Positions 8,334-17,508 of a DNA stretch of 64,000 nucleotides are shown here, piece by piece. The notes beneath the pieces were generated by a model. The model made no database searches. It saw only the letters and a program-made list of their open reading frames with translations, and was not told where the DNA came from. Numbering within the stretch: the stretch's first letter is position 1; every line of letters begins with the position of its first letter. The DNA comes from Planctomycetota bacterium (GTDB lineage Bacteria > Planctomycetota > Phycisphaerae > UBA1845). The translations under genes were made by a program, and so were the position numbers. The stretch spans positions 42,433 through 106,432 of the forward strand of contig JAKQDH010000075.1 of assembly GCA_029558835.1 (NCBI GenBank). The letters run 5' to 3'.

Positions 8334-9148
8334 TCGCGATCCAGGGTGGGCACCCTGCCCTCGTCACGCAGCCGCGCGTACTCGATGCAGTACTTGGCCC
8401 AGGGTTTGACACGCAGGCGCGCCACGCTGATCCGACGATGCGTCGCCAGGCAGACGCCGTAGGTGCCGTTGTCGATCCGCGCCAGGGCCGCGTCGATCTC
8501 GCGCACCAACTGCTGCGTGTTGGCCAATAGCCCCAGCGTGAACTCCTGCTCCCAGTTGTCCGAGCCCAGGTCGGCCAGATGGATCGGCATCCCCCCCGGA
8601 TTCCCCACGCCGCTGCGGTTTCGCCGCAGCGCCAGGTCGGCCATGTTCTCCACGTCGCCCGCCACTTCGGCGCGCTTCTGGAGCAGCAGACCGCGAAACT
8701 GCTCGAGTTGCTTGGGGGTCAGATGAGTCTTGGGCAGAGGCTGACCTTCCGGCGCCAGGGTCACGGGCGAATCGCCCGGCCGCTCTATGCCGACAGCGTC
8801 CCCACCCGCGGAACGCACGTCAGCCGGCGCTGCCCCGGCTCCGGGGCTGCCCGACGAGGCTTCCGCCGTCACTTGCGCCGCCGCACGCCCCGCGACCCTC
8901 GTTCGCACGGTCGCGTCCCTCTTTGCCTGGTGGGACCGCTTGCCCGTGGACGGCGTCTTCTGGACCTCTTTTGCGGTCGCAGCGGGCTTCGGTGCGGAGG
9001 TCACTTGCCCGGTCTGGACTTGCTCGGTCGGAGTGCGTCTGCACCGCCGCGGCGTGGCCTTGCCACCCGCTCCCCCCGCCCCCTTGGGTTTGGAAGCCTT
9101 GGAAAGCCCCGGCGATTTGCCCGTCTTGTTGGCAGACTTCCTCGCCAT
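8330..9148 (-). CDS. DksA/TraR-family protein with degenerate zinc finger and long basic N-terminal tail
   Basis: A 272-residue protein whose C-terminal ~110 residues match the DksA/TraR family. These include a helical stretch starting HLTPKQLEQFRGLLLQKRAEV, the acidic loop region DLGSDNWEQEF, and an IDAALARIDNGTYGVC...YCIEYARL zinc-finger region. The usual four-Cys finger keeps only one Cys of each CxxC pair (GVCLAT and YCIEY), so canonical zinc binding looks lost. The first ~160 residues are low-complexity, rich in Lys, Ala, Pro, Thr and Ser, and resemble a histone H1-like tail. It is the first gene of a dksA-lspA(-ribD) unit on the minus strand. It may be an RNA polymerase-binding regulator (family knowledge); a role in DNA binding through the basic tail is speculation. 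Confidence 0.8.
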   Translation of the reverse strand: MARKSANKTGKSPGLSKASKPKGAGGAGGKATPRRCRRTPTEQVQTGQVTSAPKPAATAKEVQKTPSTGKRSHQAKRDATVRTRVAGRAAAQVTAEASSGSPGAGAAPADVRSAGGDAVGIERPGDSPVTLAPEGQPLPKTHLTPKQLEQFRGLLLQKRAEVAGDVENMADLALRRNRSGVGNPGGMPIHLADLGSDNWEQEFTLGLLANTQQLVREIDAALARIDNGTYGVCLATHRRISVARLRVKPWAKYCIEYARLRDEGRVPTLDRE

Positions 9149-9190
9149 TCGTTGACCCGCCCAGCTTGACCGCTGCGGCGCTCTCCTCGT

Positions 9191-9211
9191 TATAACTTCT
9201 TGTCTGACAAG
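9191..9211 (-). promoter_or_regulatory. Possible promoter -10 and operator-like palindrome upstream of the dksA-like gene
   Basis: Reading the minus strand there is TATAAC (9196-9191) about 45 bases before the ATG. Immediately upstream is a perfect palindrome with arms CTTGTC and GACAAG separated by one base (9199-9211). The -35 is weak. The palindrome touching the -10 suggests a repressor site, but this is only a pattern call. Confidence 0.35.
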
Positions 9212-9714
9212 GAGAAGCCACAGGCCGAGCCCCTGAGTATAGTTGGCCTATCCGGCGGTGTCAAGCCGTGTCGAGGCCGCAGGCAAGGGGACATGGTGGG
9301 GGAACCCTGGCAGGCCGGACGCAAACGCGACATACGCGTGGTGAGCGTCCGAGTATGCCAGCGCGTCGGCGACTCCGTTGGGCGGCCTTGTCCCCGCCGA
9401 CGGATGGTGCGGGGCAGTTCGGCCGCTGAGGCCGGGCCGCCTGTATCGGTGGTTGGCGTCTGCCGCGTCTCGGCAGGCGTGAGCGCCACCCGGCTCGCGG
9501 GGACACGGGGCCTCGGCACACGACCCTGAGGCGTGGACTCCCTCCGGTTGCGTTTCGGATGGTGGCAGGCCCCACCGCAGGCCAGCACAAACCTGTGACG
9601 GCCGATGAGTCACGTGTGGCCAGGGGCATGACGCGACGGACGGATTAGCCGCCAACGGCCTCGATCCGTCTCCGAGAGTTCCTGCGGGGCGTGCGCGATG
9701 CCGGTGCGCCCGCA
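9212..9714. other. Non-coding stretch between the dksA-like gene and the 3' end of the 1414-residue protein gene
   Basis: About 500 bases lie here with open frames on both strands, but none has a plausible start, ribosome site or protein-like composition. No terminator hairpin with a T-tail was recognised. Confidence 0.5.
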
Positions 9715-12700
9715 TCAATCCCCCCAGCGCGCATCCTGCTTCCGCTGGGGACCGGCCGCAGATCTTCTACCCCTGGAGTGACACTTCAGACTCAACAAGC
9801 CCAGAGAGGTCGCCAGCAGCCCGATCATGCCCATGGCCCCGCACGCCTTCGACGGAGTCGGAGGCTCGCAGTCTTCCGGATCCGTTCCATATGCGCACAG
9901 GTACGTCGCTGCTGCGGCGCGCCCGTCGTCGCATTCGCCGTCACTCCGATAGGGGCAGGGGTCCAGCGCCACCACGCCGGCGCAATCCTCCGGGTCCGTG
10001 CCGTACGAGCACAGGTCTGACAGCGATCCCGGACGCCCATCGTCGCACTCACCGTCGTTGCGATAGGGGCACAGCGTGGAATTACTGACGCAGACTCCTC
10101 CCAGGCAGTACTGGCCTTCGGGACACCCGGTGGTCGTGCAGTCGAGGGAGCCCACCGGCACGCACTCGCCGTTGCTGCACGCCTGACCCTCCGGACAGAC
10201 AACGTCAGCGCAGGGATTCGTGGACACGCAGGCGCCGTCCACACAAACCCGGCCGGGACCACACTCCAGGTCAGCACACGGGTCCGATGCCGGCTCGGCC
10301 CACTCCTCACACCCCGCGCCCGTGCAGACGTAGACGGCTCGCACCACCTTCGACTGGTTCAGGTCGACGGTGAGCGTCGGATTCACGGGGGTATCCCCGG
10401 GTGCCACGCCCGACCCGGCCGGGTAGCCTGCCTGCTCACCCAACGGGGTGCCCTGGTGGTCCGTCCAGCCGTTGAACACCCACTGCCCGTAGGCGCCGGG
10501 TGCGGTGATGGACACCGCGGCCCCGCGCGAGTAGCTCCGCCGGAAGTCACCCATCCCGTCATCCCGCCCGTTCAGGTCCGTCCTGCTGACTTCGAGGACC
10601 GGACGCAGTTGCAGGTTCCCGTTCTTCGCTACGGTCCGTACCTCGAGAATGGCCTTGTCCGACGCGGCGAATTCGTAGTCATAGTCCACGCGCAAGACCA
10701 GGCGCGCGATCCTCATGTCAACCCCGCCGTCCGCCTGGACGAGCTTGCTGACCGCCAGGTCGGCCCAGGCGGCGGGGCGCGAGTAGATCAACAGGTCGTT
10801 CGCGCTGGCGCCCGGCACGATGGCACTCAGAAGCGACTCGCTGGCGGCACTGGGGGCAAGCGCTTGCAGGGTGTCCGCAATGCCGTCGTACACGGCCCCC
10901 CAGGTGATCGCGTTGCCGCCGGTCGCCTCATTGTAGTGTCGAAACAGGTACGTCTCGCCGTCCTTCGTCAGACGCGAGATGCCGGAGTGACTGACGTTGA
11001 TCGACATGCGCGCGTGGAAGCCGTAGGGCCCGGACGGGGTCACCTCGACCTCCTCGATGGCGATGTTCGTGATGCGCAGGTTCTCTTCATTGGCAAAGAA
11101 GAGGCTGCGCTCCACCAGGTTGATCCGCACCACCTCTCCGGCGTTGAGTCGGTCCACCTCGCCGAGCGCCAGCAGCAGGCGCGCGGACGAGCTGAACTCT
11201 CGACCCTGGCCGTTGCGGTACTGCTGGAGGATCTCCGTGGCGATATTCGACAGGGCATCCAGGTACAGGGCCGACAGGTCCAGGAACTGGTCCCGGCTCA
11301 AGCCGCCCGCGGCGTCCGAGCCGGCCGCGGCTGCCGCTTGCACGGTTGCCCGGAAGCGCTCCAGGACACCTACCAGGTCCCTCTCTCCCGGGTAAGGTTG
11401 CAGCATGCGGTACTCATAGGCTTTCATGAAGTGGTACTGGTAGAGGCGCAGGCGGTCCTTCGCCCGCTGCTCCATGGCGCGGGCGTACGCACCCACGCGC
11501 GGGTCGATTCCCGCGCGCCCGTCCTGCAGGCTGCGGTTGATGGCGTCCACGGCCAGGATGTTCTGGGTGATGCCGCCCGCAAAGTCGGCGAGCGCCTGCG
11601 TGGCCGTGGCCAGTTGCCCCACGAAGGCCTCCTTTTGGGTCATCAGGACGGCCACCTGGTCCACGATCTGGTTGAAAGCCGGATCGGTCGCCTTCAGGCG
11701 TTGGAGTTCCGCCTCCACCTTGTCCCGGGGAGCCCCCGTGCCGCGCAAGGACTGCTTCAGTGACTCGAGGCCCTGCCCGATGGGCTCCGCGATGGCACGC
11801 AGGTTCTTCACGTACGCCTCGGGGTCACTCAGGTTGGCGAGGTCCAGAGTCTTGATCGTATTCTCGAACTGCTCCGCCGACGCCTTGAACAAGTCCCCAT
11901 TGAACTCCCGGCTGAGGTCTACGATACCCTCCACCGTGGACCACGGGTCATCGACGTTGATGTTGCCCACGAGATCAAATCCCTTGCCGATCGTGCCCAG
12001 GGCGGGTTGGTACAACGGGACCACCTTGAGCAAGGCACCGACGCCCTTCAGGGCCTTCTTCCACCACGGAGTCCTGAACTTGTCCTCTGCCCGGCGCTGA
12101 AGATCGAGCTCGAGAACCTGCAGTTCTCTTTCCAGGTCGCTGATCTCCCGCGAAATCTCGGTAGCCTGCGCCTTGAGTTCTCCCACCAGGTCCACGGTCT
12201 GCGCGTAGCGGGTGGTCAGCACCGCCACTTCGTCCTGAGCCGACCGTTTGGCTTCGTTGAGCGTGACGACCTTGTTCTCATGCTTGTCAAGTTCGCGCGT
12301 GATCCACGAGCAGGTATACAGGATGCGGAAGGCCCGTTCGATCTCCTGCTCGAACGCCCGGTGCTCGATCTCAAACGACAGCATGGGGACCCAGCCGGCG
12401 GGATTGCCGTAGTAGTCGAGGTTGCTGGCCAGGCGATACAGCAACGCCTCGATCTCGTCCTGCGCCTGGTTGACGTCCGCTTGCTGCTCCGCGGAAAGGT
12501 CCGCCCAGTCCGCAGAGCCCTTGAGCGCGGCGATGATCATCTGGTACTCGCCAAGCGTCGCGCGCGCCTCATCCAGGTTCCCGAAGAAGTACAGGTCTCC
12601 GGCATGCGCCAGCACCATCCTCAGGGCCAGCGGGTGCAGCCAGGAGTATCCCGCCGGGATCAGCTCCGACCCGCCGGCGGCTCCCGGGCCGGTCGCCGTG

Positions 12701-13959
12701 GGGTCGTCCGTATCCAGCTCGAGTATCGTCGCCGGGTTGTTGAGGGTTACGCTCACGCCGGTGTCGACACCGGCGTCGTCGCCGCTGGTGTCGGCAACGA
12801 TCGAGAAGAAGTGCACCAGCTCGCCCTCCTGCAGGTAATGCACATCCGATTCCGTATTCCCCCACGAGCCGGTGTGGTCCTGGTACTCCACGTGGGAGGA
12901 AGTGTCGGATACGATGGCCACGATCGGACGGGAGTGCGTGTACACTTGGTAAGACGTCTCTCCGCTGGCGTGCGTCCAGTCATGCTGGGTCTCAAGTGCG
13001 TCGAAGTTCACGCGCAGCCACAACTCCCGTTCGCCCCGGATCTCCAACCAGGCGTCCACCTCAACGTTGGGCCCGTGCCCCTTGAACTCGCGATCGCCTC
13101 CCGTGTGAGGGACCAGCCAAAACGGCGTGGGTGCCAGAAACACGCCGACCGACTTGAGCGTGCCGGCGCCGACCGCGGGCAGACCGCCGTCTTGCGAAAC
13201 GTACGCGCTGACGTCGACGGTGGAGACGACGTTCCCGCCTTTGCCGGACGTCCCGAACGTGGGCTGGTCGGCACCCACGACCTCCCAGCCGTCCGAGCCC
13301 CGCAACTCGAAACGCACGGTGCTGCCCCCAGGATCGAAGGACTCGACGTGCAACGTCACGGATCCGGCGTCCTGGCCGGTCAGCGTGCACCCGCCGATGT
13401 GTGCGGCGCCCGCCGGCGGCGTCGTAATCAACCTCGCCCGGTTGTCCTCGCCGCCACCAACGTCCTCGAATCTCAGACTCCGCGCGTGGATGACGATGTT
13501 GCCCCCCGGGACGTACACCGGGCTCCGGACGATCACGGATTCGGCGCAGATGAGAAGCTCCTTGATGTCGGCGTTGCCTTCCGCGAAGTAGGCCTCATAG
13601 AGACCATTGGCGTGCCCGGCCTGAAGAATGACCTGCTTGCCAATGATGGATACCGTCTGCGTCACCCGCTCCTGATAGTTGAAGCACTCGGGTGCACTGG
13701 CATCCACGGAGGAGACCACGAGGTAATCGCGGCTGGCGGGGTCCACAGAGATGCTGCCGCCCAGGCCGATGATCGCGTGTTCCGGCTCGAGGTCAGGCAG
13801 GTCGCCGAAATCAAAGTTGTAGGCGTCCGTCTGCCCGAGCGCGGCGAGCGGAGCAGCGCTAAGCACGATGATCAGCAGGACCAACCGCACCGCGGCGCCG
13901 GACAAGTCGGACACTGCCTGCCGGAAGTGACTGCGGGAAAGCATGACACAAGATTCCAT
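9715..13959 (-). CDS. Large exported protein with coiled coil, Cys-rich repeats and C-terminal anchor
   Basis: A 1414-residue protein of unknown function. ATG 13959 is chosen because AAGGA lies nine bases upstream. A signal peptide occupies residues 1-42 (hydrophobic core VRLVLLIIVLSAAPLAALG). Residues about 80-450 look like beta-rich exported domains. Residues about 556-640 are strongly coiled-coil (ELDKHENKVVTLNEAKRSA and following). Next comes a small hydrophobic stretch, then another largely helical region up to about 880. Residues about 1210-1370 contain repeated Cys-rich units of the types DxCADxxCxxGxxCxxGxC and CPYRxDGECDDGR...LCxYGTDPEDC, each present twice or more. The C-terminus is a short Cys-Gly, hydrophobic helix and Arg cluster (CGAMGMIGLLATSLG...RGRR) resembling MYXO-CTERM-like sorting signals. 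No catalytic motif was seen. It is probably surface-attached. Confidence 0.8.
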   Translation of the reverse strand: MESCVMLSRSHFRQAVSDLSGAAVRLVLLIIVLSAAPLAALGQTDAYNFDFGDLPDLEPEHAIIGLGGSISVDPASRDYLVVSSVDASAPECFNYQERVTQTVSIIGKQVILQAGHANGLYEAYFAEGNADIKELLICAESVIVRSPVYVPGGNIVIHARSLRFEDVGGGEDNRARLITTPPAGAAHIGGCTLTGQDAGSVTLHVESFDPGGSTVRFELRGSDGWEVVGADQPTFGTSGKGGNVVSTVDVSAYVSQDGGLPAVGAGTLKSVGVFLAPTPFWLVPHTGGDREFKGHGPNVEVDAWLEIRGERELWLRVNFDALETQHDWTHASGETSYQVYTHSRPIVAIVSDTSSHVEYQDHTGSWGNTESDVHYLQEGELVHFFSIVADTSGDDAGVDTGVSVTLNNPATILELDTDDPTATGPGAAGGSELIPAGYSWLHPLALRMVLAHAGDLYFFGNLDEARATLGEYQMIIAALKGSADWADLSAEQQADVNQAQDEIEALLYRLASNLDYYGNPAGWVPMLSFEIEHRAFEQEIERAFRILYTCSWITRELDKHENKVVTLNEAKRSAQDEVAVLTTRYAQTVDLVGELKAQATEISREISDLERELQVLELDLQRRAEDKFRTPWWKKALKGVGALLKVVPLYQPALGTIGKGFDLVGNINVDDPWSTVEGIVDLSREFNGDLFKASAEQFENTIKTLDLANLSDPEAYVKNLRAIAEPIGQGLESLKQSLRGTGAPRDKVEAELQRLKATDPAFNQIVDQVAVLMTQKEAFVGQLATATQALADFAGGITQNILAVDAINRSLQDGRAGIDPRVGAYARAMEQRAKDRLRLYQYHFMKAYEYRMLQPYPGERDLVGVLERFRATVQAAAAAGSDAAGGLSRDQFLDLSALYLDALSNIATEILQQYRNGQGREFSSSARLLLALGEVDRLNAGEVVRINLVERSLFFANEENLRITNIAIEEVEVTPSGPYGFHARMSINVSHSGISRLTKDGETYLFRHYNEATGGNAITWGAVYDGIADTLQALAPSAASESLLSAIVPGASANDLLIYSRPAAWADLAVSKLVQADGGVDMRIARLVLRVDYDYEFAASDKAILEVRTVAKNGNLQLRPVLEVSRTDLNGRDDGMGDFRRSYSRGAAVSITAPGAYGQWVFNGWTDHQGTPLGEQAGYPAGSGVAPGDTPVNPTLTVDLNQSKVVRAVYVCTGAGCEEWAEPASDPCADLECGPGRVCVDGACVSTNPCADVVCPEGQACSNGECVPVGSLDCTTTGCPEGQYCLGGVCVSNSTLCPYRNDGECDDGRPGSLSDLCSYGTDPEDCAGVVALDPCPYRSDGECDDGRAAAATYLCAYGTDPEDCEPPTPSKACGAMGMIGLLATSLGLLSLKCHSRGRRSAAGPQRKQDARWGD

Positions 13960-14349
13960 CTGCGCCGGTCCTTTCTCGTAAGAAAGCCACAGCATGAAGT
14001 ACCTGGGTTCGGATGTTCGTGTATGATGCGGTGGGACCGCGCCATGCTTGTGCGCTCATACCGGTCCCCCCTCAGGGGTCGCGAGAACGACGATAAAGAA
14101 CACGTGTGATCCCCACCGCCAGGAAGCAGTATTGTGGACTCACCGCGCAAGCCGCACCGGTCCCGGGCAGCTTCCCAGGCAGGACTCCGCACGGCGCGAG
14201 ATCCAAGTTGCGATTATAAGAAAGCGGCGTGGTCGGATCAAGAGGACTGCGTGCTTCTTCCCCTGAGCGAGGGCCCGTTGCGGGCTGCCGCACGAGTGGC
14301 CGGCGCCGCTTCTTCCGCGGGGGGCCGGCGCTACTTCTTCCGCGGGATG
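13960..14349. other. Intergenic region upstream of the 1414-residue protein gene
   Basis: No gene is seen. The stretch contains a 25-base tandem duplication at its right end (see 14298-14346), just beyond the stop of the next minus-strand gene. Confidence 0.5.
14298..14346. repeat. Two-copy tandem repeat, 25-base period
   Basis: Two 24-base units (14298-14321 and 14323-14346) share GGCCGGCGC..CTTCTTCCGCGGG, with 22 of 24 positions identical. They lie just after the stop codon of the minus-strand lipoprotein gene. Confidence 0.85.
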
Positions 14350-16191
14350 CTACGGCCGTGACGCGGCCGCGCCATCCCCTCCGGACGAGAAGATGACCTC
14401 GACTAACGTGTCCTCAAGCAGAGTATCCGGCAGGTGCACCAGCAGGTCACCGTGGCGGTCACGCGTCACTTCCTCCACCAACCGCTGGTCCACATACACC
14501 CACGCTTGCCGACCGGGCTCCTGCAAAACCCGAAACCTGGGATTCATGGCTGCTTGCTGGTCTACCGTGAACCGGACCTGATGATTGAGCGGCGTGATGA
14601 CATAGCACCCCGAGGCGGGGTCGAAACCGGTGGGGTCCACCGGTGTGCCGGCCTCCTCGGTCGTGGCGGGGCGACCCGTCTGGAACCGCAACAGTGGCGG
14701 GCGCACATACGAGCCGGCGCGCAGCGGCAAGTTCTCCAGCGTCGCGTCGCCTGCTGTCGCCAGCGCAATCATGCACGGTGCGCCCCAGACCTCGCCCAGC
14801 GAAGACTCCGCGGTCGCCACGGCCAGGGCGTGCAAGGTCGTCCCGTCCGTTTGGGTCGTCATCCGCCCGAACAGCTCAGCGCGGGCGACTGCATACGCCA
14901 GCCCCGTGCCCTCGGCCCGTGATGACTGAAGTGTGGCCCAGACGCCCGCCGGTGCCGGCGCCGCCGCCGCCTGTCGCCACGTCCCGGCCGGCGGGTCCAT
15001 CCGACAATTGGCCCCCCCCGACATGCTGACCGCCAGGCCCGGCGACACCCCCTCCTGCGCCGGCACCGACCCTGATACCGCCACGTCCACGTACACTTGC
15101 CCGCCAGCGTAGACTGTGTAGATCCAGCGTACGCGCGGCTCCCGGCTGACCGGGGCCGTCGCCTCCGCTCCGCGCGCGCCGCTCGGACCGGCAGCCCCCG
15201 ACCCCTCGGGTGACGGCAGCCACCAGGTGCACTCGACCACGACGCGCTCCCGCGACATCTCCAGAACCTGCTGCCGCCCACTCACGCTGGAGTCAGGTCG
15301 GATGAACGCCGGCTCCACGGTCGCACCATCCGGGCCCGTCCGCACCGTAACCACCGTCGGGCCCAGGCTGGTGCCCTCGACCAGGTTGTGCAGGCGTTGC
15401 GGATCGCCGGTCAGGTTGAACCAGCGCACGATTTGCCCGTTGCCGAAAGTCAGCTCGAAGCGTCCCCCCGCGCCGACATTCCAGCGCCGGCCGACACGCT
15501 GCACGTACAGCTCACCGGCGGTATTGGCCGGATCGCCGAAAACGCTCTCCCGGGCGCCGGCCAGGAAGATGTCATCGACCCACAAGTTCACCGGGTACGC
15601 GGGCGCCCGGATTGTCAGTTGCAGCGCCCGAATGTCATCGAGTGGCACTTGCTCCCCGATCTCCGCGAGGTCCAGCCGGAACAGCGTCCAGTCGGTACCT
15701 GCCGTCAGCGCCGTCTCCGCCGAGCATTGCCGCGACCCGCTGCCGGCGCTGACCGCCAGGTCCGCCCGGATGCCCGGCGCGTCGGCCCGCAGCCGCAGCA
15801 GCAGCAGGTCATAGTCCCGCCAGTCACGCGGCAGGAACCACTCGGCGCTCGTCTGGTTGCCGGCCAGCACGGCGTCATAGCCGTTGCCGGCCGTGAAGCG
15901 CAGACACGCCGAACCGGTGTCGCTCGGGGCCCCATGCGGATCCAGCGTGCAGGCGGCCTCGGCACTGGCGGCCGCACAGCGGAACATCCCCATCTGCCGG
16001 GCGTCCTCGAAGTCCGCCAGCACGACAAACCGCCCGCCGCGCAGCTCCGGATACGTCCGGACGAAGCGATCAGTCTGCGTCGGCCCGGTCGCCTCGCGCG
16101 CTCCCGGCGCGGCGCAGCCTGAAAGTGCCACGACGACCACGAGACTAAGCCCGAAGTTCGCACAGAGTATTCGCCTGCGGGTGCCATTCAT
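14350..16191 (-). CDS. Large lipoprotein with carbohydrate-binding-like beta-sandwich
   Basis: A 613-residue predicted lipoprotein. ATG 16191 gives a clean leader (MNGTRRRILCANFGLSLVVV) ending in the lipobox ALSGC. Residues about 50-215 resemble CBM11/CIA30-type beta-sandwiches: FVVLADFEDA...., then W-F-L-P-RDWRDYDLLLLRLRAD, TLFRLDLAEIG and VNLWVDDIFLAG, the typical order 'DFE...W..Y..L.F.....DDI'. The remainder is rich in beta structure and ends with a repeated-hydrophobic FTVDQ...VFSSGG segment. No catalytic residues could be assigned. It may bind polysaccharide or act as a substrate-binding accessory protein at the cell surface. There is no clear ribosome site before the ATG. Confidence 0.75.
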   Translation of the reverse strand: MNGTRRRILCANFGLSLVVVVALSGCAAPGAREATGPTQTDRFVRTYPELRGGRFVVLADFEDARQMGMFRCAAASAEAACTLDPHGAPSDTGSACLRFTAGNGYDAVLAGNQTSAEWFLPRDWRDYDLLLLRLRADAPGIRADLAVSAGSGSRQCSAETALTAGTDWTLFRLDLAEIGEQVPLDDIRALQLTIRAPAYPVNLWVDDIFLAGARESVFGDPANTAGELYVQRVGRRWNVGAGGRFELTFGNGQIVRWFNLTGDPQRLHNLVEGTSLGPTVVTVRTGPDGATVEPAFIRPDSSVSGRQQVLEMSRERVVVECTWWLPSPEGSGAAGPSGARGAEATAPVSREPRVRWIYTVYAGGQVYVDVAVSGSVPAQEGVSPGLAVSMSGGANCRMDPPAGTWRQAAAAPAPAGVWATLQSSRAEGTGLAYAVARAELFGRMTTQTDGTTLHALAVATAESSLGEVWGAPCMIALATAGDATLENLPLRAGSYVRPPLLRFQTGRPATTEEAGTPVDPTGFDPASGCYVITPLNHQVRFTVDQQAAMNPRFRVLQEPGRQAWVYVDQRLVEEVTRDRHGDLLVHLPDTLLEDTLVEVIFSSGGDGAAASRP

Positions 16192-16485
16192 CGCGGACAG
16201 CGTAAACCGGGTTGACGTGGCTGGCAACCGACCGGATCGGCGAGTCTGAGCCGCCGGCCACACCGGCGTCCTGCGGCGCACGCCACGCTTTGCGAGTCCT
16301 CGACCGCAGCGGGGGGGCGCAGGGGAACATAGGCGCAGGGGGCAGTTGGCGGCGGCATTTCGCTGGACTTCCTGCATACCATTTCGGTACGATAGACTGG
16401 AGAAGATTGCCGCTTGCCAAGCGACCGGGTTCCTGCTACCGCGGCACGCGTCGGCGCGGCACATGGGGGGGAGGACGCTGCTTCC

Positions 16486-17106
16486 ATGAGGGATTCAGCC
16501 GCAGATGGGCTGCTGCAGGCGGCCAGCGAGGGAGACCACGACGCCCTCCAGCGACTGATCGTGCACTGTCACGAACCGTTGCGGCGGATGCTCGACCGGG
16601 GTATGCCTCCCGCCCTGCGCCGCTGCCTCGACCCGGACGATGTCCTCCAGCAGGCGTACGTCGTGGCCTTCCAGGCGGCTTCCAACGCGCGGTTTGACGG
16701 GCGCGGGCGTTTCTACCGATGGCTTGCTGCCATCGTCCGCCGGAAGCTGCTCGACGCACAGCGGGCCGTATATCGGCACAAGCGCGACGAGCGTCGCAAC
16801 CTGGCCCTGCCGCCCGGCTCCACCTCGTATCCCGAGTTCGTGCAGACCGTTGCCGCCCAACAGAGCACGCCCAGTCAACACTTGGCCAGGACGGAACGGA
16901 CTGCCGTGGTTGCCACGTCACTCGCCCGACTCACCGCGGACCAGCGGGCCGTGATTCGTCTGCGCGTCATGGAGAGGCGCTCTGTCGCCGACGTGGCCAG
17001 GCTCCTGGGCAGAAGCGAGGAAGCCATCCACGCGCTCACCCACCGCAGTCTGAAGAAGCTCCGTAGGTTGATGGGATCGGTCTCGCAGTACCTGATCACG
17101 CGGTAG
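16486..17106 (+). CDS. ECF-type RNA polymerase sigma factor (planctomycete PF07638-like)
   Basis: A 206-residue sigma-70 family factor. Region 2 is LLQAASEGDHDALQRLI...CLDPDDVLQQAYVVAFQ...FDGRGRFYRWLAAIVRRKLLDAQR. Region 4 is LARLTADQRAVIRLRVMERRSVADVARLLGRSEEAIHALTHRSLKKLR, a helix-turn-helix. The 'D-DDVLQ...F..RG.FYRWL..I.R..L.D' pattern matches sigma factors expanded in planctomycetes. ATG 16486 follows GGAGG (11 bases); the frame is open upstream to 16414. No anti-sigma factor is adjacent. The nearest possible partner is the Ser/Thr kinase gene about 1.8 kb away, and such kinases and these sigma factors often occur together in this phylum. Confidence 0.88.
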   Translation: MRDSAADGLLQAASEGDHDALQRLIVHCHEPLRRMLDRGMPPALRRCLDPDDVLQQAYVVAFQAASNARFDGRGRFYRWLAAIVRRKLLDAQRAVYRHKRDERRNLALPPGSTSYPEFVQTVAAQQSTPSQHLARTERTAVVATSLARLTADQRAVIRLRVMERRSVADVARLLGRSEEAIHALTHRSLKKLRRLMGSVSQYLITR

Positions 17107-17508
17107 ATTGCCCCGCGGCGGCGCCGCAGACGCTTGGCTGTGCTGACCGCCGACTTCGTTCATTCCCGGCCTCGCTGGCGTTTGCGCCGATTTCCATTTC
17201 CTTTCCGTTAGATGTCCACGCGACCAGCGTTTGTTACTTGGAAGTGCCAGCGGGCACTCCCCTGGTGCAGTCCGCGAAGCTGGTCAAGTCGCACTCCTGG
17301 GGGGGGGCCACTGCGGGCGATGGAAGGGCTGCAACCGAGCCGCCCTGTCAGGGCTTCGCGGCAGGTACAGGGCGGCGCGGCGGGGGGCCTCTATCGTCCA
17401 GTGCTGAGGCCGCGTGGCTTTGCGTGCGCCGAGGTGGCGGCTGTCATCAGTCGGTCTGACGCCACGCCGCCGCCATTATGTCTACTGTTTACGAACGGAG
17501 GATGAGCA
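17107..17508. other. Intergenic region before the propeller-dockerin gene
   Basis: Four hundred GC-rich bases without a convincing gene, including a run of nine G at about 17307-17315. The downstream end carries the GGAGG ribosome site for the next gene. Confidence 0.5.

Noticed and set aside
10456..11763. A 435-residue plus-strand open frame
   Set aside because: It is antisense to the 9715-13959 gene with low-complexity composition and no ribosome site.
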